DNA from: Pseudoalteromonas luteoviolacea H33-S
GTDB lineage: Bacteria > Pseudomonadota > Gammaproteobacteria > Enterobacterales > Alteromonadaceae
Assembly: GCF_001625695.1 (NCBI RefSeq)
Contig: NZ_AUXY01000056.1
Coordinates: 62,001 to 126,000 of the forward strand
Length of the DNA: 64,000 nt
Direction: 5' to 3'
Numbering within the stretch: the first letter of the stretch is position 1; each line of letters starts with the position of its first letter. Below are positions 1-7,849 of this stretch, piece after piece. The position numbers and the translations under genes are program-made. The notes beneath the pieces were generated by a model, which worked only from the letters and a program-made list of their open reading frames with translations, had not been told where the DNA came from and ran no database searches.

Positions 1-2429
1 AGCAAATTACACCAACCCAATTAGGTGACAATATTGTGGGTAACTGGGCTTTGTCATTGGGTCACTACATCGAATCCAAATCATTTAATGAGCAAAATAC
101 CGTCTCGCTCACGTTTAACCAAGATGGAACTGGCAGCCTCAACATGGGCAGATACATGCCTCAACACTTAGAGGATAAAGCGTTCCCATTCAATTGGGCA
201 ATGACCCCAGAGGGCTTAATTGAATTGACCGCTAATAACAATACAGATTATGCGCAGTTGAGAGTGGTCTCTGAGCACAACGGTGTCCATGTGTTATCTA
301 TAGAACAATCTTCAATTGCATTGGACGACCGACAATATTTCGACTGGCTCAGAGTTGGGATTGGTGCGTTTATTAAAAAAGCAGACACACCATTTAGCTT
401 CGCGGATATTGCTGGTAACTTATCAGACGACTGGGGGAGTTTCACCCTCTATGATAATGGTATCGCAAGAAGGGCTGATTTAAATGGGGCCGAAATAACC
501 ACATTAGAGAATAACAGATTGTCAGTTAGAGCTTACAGAAGCCTCGGCTATGATCCAACTTGCACTGCAACATCTGAACACTGCACATTAGGCTTTGAGA
601 GGGATTATGAACTAATTGCACAAAACGGTCAGCAGTTTTACGTTTATCTATATTTCAATGATACCAGGCACCTTTCTATATTAAATACTGATAATACGCC
701 ATCAAAAATTAACCACCTGTCAATTATGAAGGCAGAACGTTACTTTAGCAACTCGTTAAAGTTATACGAACGAACTGAGCATGGCATAGATATTTGGAGG
801 CTTGAGTCAATCGAACATATACATGATGGCGTTAGAGCCTCACTGAGTGCTTATACCCGCAACCGCGAAGTAATGTATTCATTTAGCTATTTGGACATGA
901 TTAAGGTGTCTACCGGGGAGCCAGTCAATTTTTTTCCTATCGAAAGTAACTCAAATGGTATTTGGTTTTGTGAATACCCTAGAGGTGGCGAGTGTAGTGA
1001 ACAAAACAAACGCTTTTTAGAGTACACCTTACCTGCACACCCTATCACAATCAATGTAGATGGTCCTGGCACTGTGACGTCAAATTTACAAAACGGCACC
1101 ATCTTGCATGAGCGTTACCTAGAGCTGACAGTATCTGCAAAGGAAAGTGGCTTTTATGTTAGTAGCATCGAAGGTTGTGGGCTCCAATATCGCGAACATA
1201 ATGCGCGCTATTTGACATATGGAGCCAGAGACATCAAGAAATCGTGTGAAGTCAATATAAAAGTTGAGAAAATACCCGACTCCATTGCGGAGAAAATCGG
1301 CGTAACTGACCCAGCGTTAAAAGCCTGTATCGATAACTACAATTATAGCCCTACCATTCTTATATATGGCAAAGCGTTAAGATGTATAGGCAATGATGAG
1401 CATAATACAGTCACCGACCTAAGCGGCCTAAGTAACTTTATTAACCTATCGGCACTACAATTTAATTCAATGGCTGTTACACTGGATGACAAGGCGATGT
1501 CAGAGTTAAGCAAACTCTCTCGACTCCAAACGCTCACTATTCAGAGTTCAGCTACAACCGATGTAGATATGAGTTCATTACAAAGACTTAGATATTTTTA
1601 TCTTCGGGGTCAAAACACGTCTAACCTGACTCTCACGCCAGCGCCTCTTTTAGGGCATGTAGGCATTGAGAGTACTGTACTAGAAAACTTTGTGCTGTCT
1701 GATGCTGCAAAGCTTAAGAGCTTGTCTATAACGAGTGATAAGTTAAAAGCCATTGACCTTTCTCAGGCACAAGGTTTACAAACATTAAGATTAAAGCAGA
1801 GCATAATCGACACCCTAGATCTGACGCATAACACAGCGCTAATAGACGTCGATATTTCACAAAGTGGGATTGCACAAATCTCAGGTGTAACCCCAAGTCA
1901 TGCACTTACTGACTTAGATGCACGATTATCAAAACTAACTAGCTTAGACTTATCTCAATATGCTCAGCTACAAGCGCTTAATATAGCGCAAAACCAGTTT
2001 ACGACCTTAGATATAACCAAGGCAGAAAAACTTAAAAAGTTATTCATTAACAATAACCCTATGACATCTCTTGTCACTACACAGGGAAGTCAACTAGAAA
2101 TGCTCAATATTGACGACACTCAAATCGAAACACTCAATACTCCGCATTTACTTAACCTGCGCTCTCTAAGTGCAGATAACACTAAGTTAAAGGCGCTCCA
2201 ACTTTCAGGCTTACGAGAGTTAACTTGGTTAAGTGCATCAGATAACACCATCACTGAACTGGACTTGTCTGACGCTGAGAAGTTATGGAACGTTTATTTT
2301 AAGAATAATACCCTGCAATCCTTAATTCCCGGGCCAAAAGCAGATATCACCTTACATATAAAAGACACACAGGTCAGTGAAGAGGCACAAGCCGTTATAG
2401 ATCAACAAGGGTATACAATTAGAAATTAA
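1..2429 (+). CDS. Leucine-rich-repeat surface or exported protein, 5' truncated
   Basis: The reading frame is open to the left edge, so the true start and any signal peptide lie outside the window; the first in-window candidate is a GTG at 36. The N-terminal third is an unassigned beta-rich region. About 340-405 residues after that GTG lies a stretch like a divergent InlB B-repeat (ITINVDGPGTVTS, then GC and SCEVNIKV). From about residue 440 to the end there are many short leucine-rich repeats of the form LxxLxLSxxxxLxxLxxxxN, for example LTSLDLSQYAQLQAL. LRR proteins of this type are usually ligand-binding surface or secreted proteins. The partner is unknown. A rho-independent terminator follows directly. 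Confidence 0.8.
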   Translation, partial: QITPTQLGDNIVGNWALSLGHYIESKSFNEQNTVSLTFNQDGTGSLNMGRYMPQHLEDKAFPFNWAMTPEGLIELTANNNTDYAQLRVVSEHNGVHVLSIEQSSIALDDRQYFDWLRVGIGAFIKKADTPFSFADIAGNLSDDWGSFTLYDNGIARRADLNGAEITTLENNRLSVRAYRSLGYDPTCTATSEHCTLGFERDYELIAQNGQQFYVYLYFNDTRHLSILNTDNTPSKINHLSIMKAERYFSNSLKLYERTEHGIDIWRLESIEHIHDGVRASLSAYTRNREVMYSFSYLDMIKVSTGEPVNFFPIESNSNGIWFCEYPRGGECSEQNKRFLEYTLPAHPITINVDGPGTVTSNLQNGTILHERYLELTVSAKESGFYVSSIEGCGLQYREHNARYLTYGARDIKKSCEVNIKVEKIPDSIAEKIGVTDPALKACIDNYNYSPTILIYGKALRCIGNDEHNTVTDLSGLSNFINLSALQFNSMAVTLDDKAMSELSKLSRLQTLTIQSSATTDVDMSSLQRLRYFYLRGQNTSNLTLTPAPLLGHVGIESTVLENFVLSDAAKLKSLSITSDKLKAIDLSQAQGLQTLRLKQSIIDTLDLTHNTALIDVDISQSGIAQISGVTPSHALTDLDARLSKLTSLDLSQYAQLQALNIAQNQFTTLDITKAEKLKKLFINNNPMTSLVTTQGSQLEMLNIDDTQIETLNTPHLLNLRSLSADNTKLKALQLSGLRELTWLSASDNTITELDLSDAEKLWNVYFKNNTLQSLIPGPKADITLHIKDTQVSEEAQAVIDQQGYTIRN

Positions 2430-2445
2430 TCTATTTTTAAACTCT

Positions 2446-2472
2446 AAAAGCCGCTAGCAAGCGGCTTTTTTT
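2446..2472 (+). terminator. Rho-independent terminator after the LRR gene
   Basis: Perfect stem AAAAGCCGCT / AGCGGCTTTT with an AGCA-type loop followed by a run of T, 17 bases after the LRR stop codon. Confidence 0.9.
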
Positions 2473-2548
2473 ATGATTAATGAAGACAATGCTATTCACA
2501 ATTTAACAGTGCAGTAAACTATTTAAATCACACTTCTTTTAGCAATAT

Positions 2549-3418
2549 CTAGCTAATGTCATCTAACAATTGATTTAACCATCTTGGTGCAGGTTTTAGA
2601 CTGAGCAGCCACACTTGCTCGGTATACTCTAAGTTATCTGTGCATTTTGGTAATGTAATCAACTGCCATTCTCTCACAATGTAATCAGGTAAATACGCCA
2701 ATGCTAAGCCGCTTTTTACAAGCTGGCTGAGTACAGCGTAATCATTAACAACCCATTTTATCTGCCTCGCTACTTTTGGTAACTGCCAGCCATCACACCC
2801 AGTGCCTCTTTGCTCGCCACAAAATGGGGATGTATCTGGCGCAGCAAAAGGGGATTCTACTAATTGCGTTAGGCTGATATTTTTTTGTTGGCATAAAGGG
2901 TGATTGCGCCCCATTGCAATCTGCATCGTTAATTCACCAAGCTGCGTTAAATGAACGTCATTTGGCAGATTTTTAATTACCTCACCCGTTACTATGGCCA
3001 AATCTACTTCCCCTGCAAGCAACTTATTTACTGCTTCAGATTCATATTGTGTATCAAAAACCAGTGATAGATGCTTATTGTGCTGGGTTTGGCGCGCTAA
3101 CACACTGGCCCATTTAAATTGCAAAATACTAGAAGCCGCTACGACACAACTTATCGATTTACCCCCTTGTTTTAGCTGGTTTTTTGCATCTTCAGCCAAA
3201 TTTGTTAATGCCACAGCCCTTGGTTGCAACATTAAGCCATGTTCATTTAAACGCAATGACTTTCCTACTCGGTCAAATAACTGTACCTCTACAGAGTTTT
3301 CCAACCGTTTAAGAGATTTTGATAACGCACTGGGTGAGGTATTTAGGATCAAGGCCGCTTTTTGCAAACTTTGTTGCTGTGCAATAACTAGAAATTTGCG
3401 TAAATCTGCTATTTCCAT
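2549..3418 (-). CDS. LysR-family transcriptional regulator
   Basis: Predicted DNA-binding regulator, 289 residues. The N-terminal winged helix-turn-helix is visible (SLQKAALILNTSPSALSKSL, then LFDRVGKSLRLNEHG), followed by a type 2 periplasmic-binding-protein effector domain. I prefer the ATG at 3418, because LysR proteins normally begin a few residues before the HTH; a GTG at 3436 in the same frame would add six residues. It is divergent from an exported protein gene and a LysE-type exporter, a classic arrangement in which LysR controls the divergent exporter. The inducer is not deducible. Confidence 0.9.
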   Translation of the reverse strand: MEIADLRKFLVIAQQQSLQKAALILNTSPSALSKSLKRLENSVEVQLFDRVGKSLRLNEHGLMLQPRAVALTNLAEDAKNQLKQGGKSISCVVAASSILQFKWASVLARQTQHNKHLSLVFDTQYESEAVNKLLAGEVDLAIVTGEVIKNLPNDVHLTQLGELTMQIAMGRNHPLCQQKNISLTQLVESPFAAPDTSPFCGEQRGTGCDGWQLPKVARQIKWVVNDYAVLSQLVKSGLALAYLPDYIVREWQLITLPKCTDNLEYTEQVWLLSLKPAPRWLNQLLDDIS

Positions 3419-3510
3419 TTCGGAATTTATAACCACAATTTAGAAACGATTTAGAATTTAAAATAGCATACTCTAGACTAACTCCAACATTATTTATTGA
3501 CTAACTTCCG

Positions 3511-4143
3511 ATGAAAAACGCTGTTTTTTACTTATTACTTATTTGCTTTTGTGGCTCTATTCGCGCACATGACCACTCAATTGGTATACATGGCATGACT
3601 TTGTTTACAATTAATGATCGCATATACGCTTCTCACCTCCCAATGCTAAAAGGAAAACATGCCGTACAGTTTATTTTTGAAATACAACTACCAAATCATT
3701 CCAAGGCAAGCCTGACGCACTTTTTAGAAGCAAACCAGCTAATCACTGTTCAACCACAAAGGTTCTCTTTAAACAAGTTGAGAGCTGGTCAACTTTCACA
3801 ATTTTCAGGAGATATATTTATTGGCCACTTTGAGCGTTCAGGTAAAATAAAGAACAGAGATATCACATTTACAGTACGAGACATCATATTAAATAAGCCT
3901 GTGCGCCCATCTCAACATAACGGACAGTTTTATACACTGGGACTCGGTCAAAACACCTGTTTACTGGTACATAAAATTGGTAAATCTCCGAGTTTTGACC
4001 AAATCGCTAAATCCCATTGTGACTATGATACTGGAGATATAACAGAGCTGAGCAGTTCAACAAATGGGCCAGTTAAAGCATTTGAATGGGCTGAAATGAA
4101 TGATGTACAGACCCTATACTTAGAAACCAAAGATTTTCAATAA
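3511..4143 (+). CDS. Exported protein of unknown function
   Basis: 210 residues. The N terminus is a signal peptide (MKNAVFYLLLICFCGSIRA) with likely cleavage after IRA. The mature part is His-rich at its start (HDHSIGIHGM) and has two Cys further on (NTCLLVHK, SHCDYD). I recognise no family. The gene ends 9 bases before the LysE-type exporter, so the two are probably co-transcribed and controlled by the divergent LysR. A periplasmic role linked to the exporter is only a guess from position. Confidence 0.75.
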   Translation: MKNAVFYLLLICFCGSIRAHDHSIGIHGMTLFTINDRIYASHLPMLKGKHAVQFIFEIQLPNHSKASLTHFLEANQLITVQPQRFSLNKLRAGQLSQFSGDIFIGHFERSGKIKNRDITFTVRDIILNKPVRPSQHNGQFYTLGLGQNTCLLVHKIGKSPSFDQIAKSHCDYDTGDITELSSSTNGPVKAFEWAEMNDVQTLYLETKDFQ

Positions 4144-4152
4144 GGACACACT

Positions 4153-4782
4153 ATGCCTTCCATTGAAGTATTCATCGCCTTTTCTGTTGTCTGCTTTTTA
4201 CTCAGCATTACCCCAGGCCCCTCTATTTTATACATTGCGGCGCGCAGTATTAGCCAAGGGCCGAGCGCGGGTGTATCTGCAGCAAGTGGCATGGCCATTG
4301 GCTCGTTTATCTATGTGGTTGCGACAGTGCTAGGATTAGCAACCATTTTTAAATACTCTCCTATTGCTTACACAGGATTAAAAATTGCTGGAGCCTTTTA
4401 TTTAGTCTATTTAGGCTGGCAGTATTTTAAACCGGCCGAGCAAACAGCTGGTAGCCCTTTACTGAACAAGAAAAATAACTTGGCGATCATGAAGCAAAGC
4501 CTTGTGGTGGAACTTACAAATCCAAAAACAGCCTTATTCTTTTTAGCTTTTTTACCCCAGTTTGTTAATAACGCAGAAGCTCAAGTATCAACCCAATTGC
4601 TAATTCTCGGTGTGATCTACACGCTAATCACCCTATGCTGTGATATTTCGATCGCACTGCTTTCGGGTAAGCTAGGTAACTGGCTCAATAAAAACAATAG
4701 ATCAAGCCACTGGCAAGACAAATTAGCTGGAAGCGTGATGTTTATATTGGCGGGCGTGATTGGCTATGAAAGCATGAAGTAA
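4153..4782 (+). CDS. LysE/RhtB-family amino-acid exporter
   Basis: 209 residues, the usual RhtB length, with about six hydrophobic segments. The family signature near the N terminus is clear (SITPGPSILYIAARSISQGP), as is the mid-protein motif LTNPKTALFFLAFLPQFV. The family exports amino acids or related small metabolites across the inner membrane; the substrate cannot be told from sequence. A Shine-Dalgarno AAGGA precedes the ATG. It follows the exported-protein gene closely and is divergent from the LysR gene. Confidence 0.9.
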   Translation: MPSIEVFIAFSVVCFLLSITPGPSILYIAARSISQGPSAGVSAASGMAIGSFIYVVATVLGLATIFKYSPIAYTGLKIAGAFYLVYLGWQYFKPAEQTAGSPLLNKKNNLAIMKQSLVVELTNPKTALFFLAFLPQFVNNAEAQVSTQLLILGVIYTLITLCCDISIALLSGKLGNWLNKNNRSSHWQDKLAGSVMFILAGVIGYESMK

Positions 4783-4930
4783 ACATGTGAGAAATGAACC
4801 CTGGTTACAATAAATCAGTTAAAATCAGCTTCCGCTTTATGTGACTCAAATACAAGATTGTTGGCACCTTGTGTACTTCTAATCTTGTTCGCATAACTTG
4901 TGAATGAAAAAGTTGCTGCATAACTAGAGT

Positions 4931-5078
4931 TCAAGTGTTTATTTGAGCTTTGTTATTGCTGTTACCAATGTCTGCCTTAATCTCTGCATGGTCTTTAAAT
5001 CCACGCTTAGTTTTTGCAGACGATATGTCCCCTAACTTTGCGGTGAGCTTTAAAGCACCTGAAACCGAGCGAGGCTTA
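4931..5078 (-). pseudogene. RHS core fragment (copy A), 92-bp core match plus stray tail
   Basis: Read on the minus strand, 4987-5078 encodes PRSVSGALKLTAKLGD and the following residues up to GF, matching the RHS core of the large toxin (8809-8899 side) and the orphan cassette at 6686-6777. After GFKDH the match is lost and the frame runs into a stop at 4931. It is too short to function and looks like the tip of an older displaced RHS cassette. From 4783 to 4930 I see no gene. Confidence 0.75.
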
Positions 5079-5273
5079 GGAAATTCACCATAAACTCATA
5101 TTACCCCCATTCCAATTGACATCATATTCAAATTTTTTCCTGTTTCAAACAGAAACAAATCTCCTAACATTCCAAAATATAGTTTTGATATGTGGTGCAC
5201 TTGCATGTTGAATTTGGGAATATATTGATAAAAATTATACTTCTGAACTATTTAAGTTTATGGGGGAGTTACA
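5079..5273. repeat. 195-bp non-RHS repeat, copy A
   Basis: Starts exactly where RHS core homology stops and ends at the tetranucleotide-rich run GGGGGAGTTACA. It is near identical to 6778-6971, with a few substitutions and one 1-bp indel. It has no coding frame. Both copies sit immediately upstream (minus-strand sense) of an RHS core fragment. Identity unknown: it could be an IS end, a non-autonomous element or a cassette-boundary sequence. Confidence 0.8.
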
Positions 5274-5286
5274 GGTAGAAGGTTGA

Positions 5287-5311
5287 CTCAGGATCCTTGC
5301 TGGATCCTGAG
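5287..5311 (-). terminator. Perfect hairpin downstream of the candidate immunity gene
   Basis: CTCAGGATCC, a 5-base loop, then GGATCCTGAG: a perfect 10-bp stem 9 bases beyond the stop codon of the minus-strand gene. There is no strong T-run, so termination may be weak. Confidence 0.5.
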
Positions 5312-5319
5312 CAAGTTCA

Positions 5320-5631
5320 TTAATCTACATAACCATCTAAAGGATCAACTGTGCTGACTTTTTCATGCTTTATCGGTTCGATAACCATCTGGTTTTTTAG
5401 ATTGAAGAAAGCTATATATGTCCTTGTTTCACCCAAGGAACGGTATTCATAAATGGTTGAGCCAGCAGGAAGCTCTCCGATTGCATCAGGTGATTCTTGC
5501 AATTTAATACCTTCTTTCAATTTGTAAGTAGGCAGATTTCCTAGTGTTTCCTGCTTCCATCTGGAACCTGCTACGAAGGCAATTCCACACAATACCAATG
5601 TAATTACAATGTACATAATATTTTTCACCAT
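5320..5631 (-). CDS. Small membrane-anchored protein, candidate immunity protein for the orphan RHS tip
   Basis: 103 residues from the ATG at 5631, preceded by a GAGGCG ribosome site; an in-frame ATG at 5649 overlaps the upstream stop. One N-terminal membrane segment (IMYIVITLVLCGIAFVAGSR) is followed by a small polar domain. No family recognised. It lies directly after the orphan RHS C-terminal toxin gene, in the position where RHS immunity genes occur. A membrane-tethered periplasmic immunity protein would fit a papain-like toxin acting on the envelope. Function is inferred from position only. Confidence 0.55.
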   Translation of the reverse strand: MVKNIMYIVITLVLCGIAFVAGSRWKQETLGNLPTYKLKEGIKLQESPDAIGELPAGSTIYEYRSLGETRTYIAFFNLKNQMVIEPIKHEKVSTVDPLDGYVD

Positions 5632-5642
5632 ATCTAGTCGCC

Positions 5643-6656
5643 TCACCATTTATACGTATTCACAGCAGTTGCCTTTCCGTACTGTCTTGCCGCCTCTTGA
5701 AGGTCTAGCGGCATTCTGACTCCATCACCAGTTTTACTAAAATCGTAAGCCTGCCTGTTGGACCAGCTTAATCCTCGCCCTTGGTCAAACTTGTTCTGAT
5801 TAAGGATGTTATGCAGCTTTGGATTGCCAGCCTTTAACCCATCCATAGCAACGGTTGTAAAGTTGCAGTTAGCTGCGTGGTAATTACTTGCAATCCTAAA
5901 CTGCTGCATATTGCCTCTAACTTTGGTTGGTATTAGTCCTGAAGTGAGCTTGCTAAAGTGAGTATTAATCTTGCCAGCTTGCTCGGACGATAATGAGAAA
6001 GCATATCCTGTGGTAATTCTTCCTGTGGCATTTTCACCTTTGATATAATCATCAAAGCTAGTCCATAACCTGAGAGTACCTTCTCCCTCACTTCCCCCAA
6101 TTCCCCATGTTTTACCATAACGACCAAAGTCATAAACGTAGTCGTAGGTGCCATCTTCATTTTCGCCAGTAACACGAAGAGCCACATGCCCATAGGTGAC
6201 TTTATCACCGTTAGCTTTTGTATATGGGCCACCTATCAATAGTTCGACACTAGCTCCTCCACTACTGGTACCAGTATCCCCAACCTCGCTTTTCTTCGCA
6301 ACCTCACTTTGCGACAACATATCCGTTATCGACTTCTCACTATTGATACTCGTATTCTGCTGTTGCGCACCATTCAAATTCGAGTAAGTCTCATGCATCG
6401 CATTTGCAACCACTTGATCTCCCATCATGCTTGCTTGTTTGCCAGCAGGTAGGTCATTCTCACCGAATGTCGCACAAAATGGTTGATGCTTGCCTTTAAT
6501 TGCTGTGCCGCAATATCCCGTTGGGTCTGTCCCCGCCAACGGATTATTCATAATATACGAGTACGGATTTATCGACTGCGAGTTACCGGGCGACTGTATC
6601 AAGGGATCTACACTCATAAACCGCCCAGGGTTGTAATCATACACCCAACCGTTCAT
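5643..6656 (-). CDS. Orphan RHS C-terminal cassette with predicted permuted papain-like toxin domain
   Basis: 337 residues from the first ATG. The frame is open about 135 bases further upstream but has no ATG there and runs into a TGA. Residues 1-48 are the end of an RHS core (GRFMSVDPLIQSPGNSQ, NPLAGTDPTGY), identical or nearly so to the large RHS protein. Homology continues to about residue 96 (NLNGA) and then diverges. The new tip has YGHVALRV near residue 153 and NCNFTTVAMDGL near residue 262. A His followed by an Asn-Cys pair is the order seen in circularly permuted papain-fold enzymes (NlpC/P60- or DUF4105-like). It has no promoter-proximal RHS body, so it is probably a silent cassette that becomes active after recombination with the full gene. 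Confidence 0.7.
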   Translation of the reverse strand: MNGWVYDYNPGRFMSVDPLIQSPGNSQSINPYSYIMNNPLAGTDPTGYCGTAIKGKHQPFCATFGENDLPAGKQASMMGDQVVANAMHETYSNLNGAQQQNTSINSEKSITDMLSQSEVAKKSEVGDTGTSSGGASVELLIGGPYTKANGDKVTYGHVALRVTGENEDGTYDYVYDFGRYGKTWGIGGSEGEGTLRLWTSFDDYIKGENATGRITTGYAFSLSSEQAGKINTHFSKLTSGLIPTKVRGNMQQFRIASNYHAANCNFTTVAMDGLKAGNPKLHNILNQNKFDQGRGLSWSNRQAYDFSKTGDGVRMPLDLQEAARQYGKATAVNTYKW

Positions 6657-6777
6657 ATGAATGAGCGCTAGTTCTTCTAGATGTTCATGGTCTGTAAATC
6701 CGCGCTTAGTTTTTGCAGACGCTATGTCCCCTAGCTTTGCGGTGAGCTTTAAAGCACCTGAAGCCGAGCGAGGCTTA
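6367..6777 (-). repeat. 411-bp RHS core/linker repeat, copy B (partner of 8489-8899)
   Basis: Same length and almost the same sequence as 8489-8899 inside the large RHS gene. It covers the conserved core from PRSASGALK through DPTGYCG to NLNGA. Beyond its left end the toxin domains are unrelated. It could serve as a homology arm for cassette exchange. Confidence 0.9.
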
Positions 6778-6971
6778 GGAAATTCACAATAAGCTCACAT
6801 TACCCCATTCCAATTGACATCACATTCAACTTTTACCTGTTTCAAAACAGAAACAAACCTCCTAACATTTCAATATATAGTTTTGATATCTGGTGCTCTT
6901 GCATGTTGAATTTGGGAATATATTGATAAAAATTATACTTCTGAACTGTTTAAGTTTATGGGGGAGTTACA
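6778..6971. repeat. 194-bp non-RHS repeat, copy B
   Basis: Second copy of the 195-bp unit at 5079-5273. It begins at the same RHS codon boundary (after the bases encoding the Lys of the FGKPRS motif) and ends at the same GAGTTACA. Function unknown. Confidence 0.8.
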
Positions 6972-7199
6972 CCACCACCTAGTGGCACTGCCAAAACTTG
7001 CTATAGCTGCTGGGCAGCAGTGACAACTTCTACTGCTAACGAGCGCCCAATACGCTGCGTAAATGACCTCGATTGTAACTGTGAAGAGTTGTTTGAATTA
7101 GCTACTGTATATAACACCTCATTTAGACCACAAAGACGGTAGGTGCGACCAAGGTGGACAAAATCGCGCGACCAAAAAATCAGTCAAACAGGACCAATT
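6972..7199. other. Intergenic stretch between RHS units with a possible gene remnant
   Basis: No complete gene. A plus-strand frame ending at 7142 reads plausibly as protein with several Cys (CYSCWAAVTTS, CVNDLDCNCEELFE), but it has no start codon and may be chance or the end of a degraded gene. The sequence after it has two near copies of GCGACCAA-like words but no clear repeat element. Confidence 0.3.
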
Positions 7200-7231
7200 T
7201 TGCAATAAAAAAGCCCCGTTCATAACGGGGC
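7200..7231 (-). terminator. Rho-independent terminator of the RHS-immunity operon
   Basis: Stem GCCCCGTT / AACGGGGC with a 3-base loop. On the minus strand it is followed by TTTTTT. It lies about 170 bases beyond the immunity gene. Confidence 0.85.
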
Positions 7232-7399
7232 AATTACATTCGGTTAGTGGAAAAATCAAGCCGTTTAATTCATGTTGACACTTCAAAATTGCGTATTTCA
7301 CTCTTCAAGTGAAAGGCATATTCTGAATGGGTGTCTCTTGAAATAATAAGGTCCGCTTTACAATCTCTATAAATCGTAAGTAAGTTCGCACTTTTTACA

Positions 7400-7849
7400 C
7401 TAGAGTAATTTTTCAATCTCTGAACTGTTTGGATAAAAATCCTTAAAATCACTATCAGAAATAATTGACTTTAATGCGGATTTAACATTATCTGGCTGTT
7501 TTAAAGAGATGCTCTTAACTAAATTCAAGTGTTCATCAATAGCCTGTCCAACCATCACTTCCGCCCAGTCTGTAACATTATCATCAACTAGTCGCGGCAA
7601 TTCAGCCATCAGAGCCGAAATATAGTCCGTTGGTTCGGCTGAAGCTAAAACACTAGAGACACTTTCTAGGACACCGTCATCATCACCATCGACGAACAAA
7701 GATAAAAGAAGGCAGCAAACATCTAAATTACAATTTCCTTCAGCCTGATCAATTAGTTGAACGAATTGAATATTTTGCTCATTGGTGCTTCGATATTTCA
7801 GAGCTAAAACTTTTTCAGTCCAACCATTAGGTAAATTAGTTATTGTCAT
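7400..7849 (-). CDS. Probable RHS immunity protein (Imm30-like)
   Basis: 149 residues, acidic, no signal peptide. Its ATG overlaps the stop of the large RHS gene by 4 bases (ATGA), so the two are translationally coupled, as is normal for toxin and immunity genes. The middle part resembles the Imm30 pattern: LLLSLFVDGDDDGVLESV, then EPTDYISALMAELPRLV, then a Trp-Ala pair. The family assignment is from memory of that pattern and is moderate. It would act in the cytoplasm by binding the RHS tip domain and protecting the producer. Confidence 0.75.
   Translation of the reverse strand: MTITNLPNGWTEKVLALKYRSTNEQNIQFVQLIDQAEGNCNLDVCCLLLSLFVDGDDDGVLESVSSVLASAEPTDYISALMAELPRLVDDNVTDWAEVMVGQAIDEHLNLVKSISLKQPDNVKSALKSIISDSDFKDFYPNSSEIEKLL

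Noticed and set aside
2994..3443. Plus-strand open frame of 149 codons
   Set aside because: Antisense to the LysR gene, whose HTH and effector domain are clear.
5287..5311. Perfect palindrome as an insertion-sequence end or attachment site
   Set aside because: Single copy with no target duplication; its place after a stop codon fits a transcript-end hairpin better.
6958..7142. Cys-rich plus-strand open frame
   Set aside because: No start codon and no recognisable family; noted only as a possible remnant.
7119..7301. Minus-strand open frame of 60 codons
   Set aside because: It runs through the rho-independent terminator of the RHS operon.
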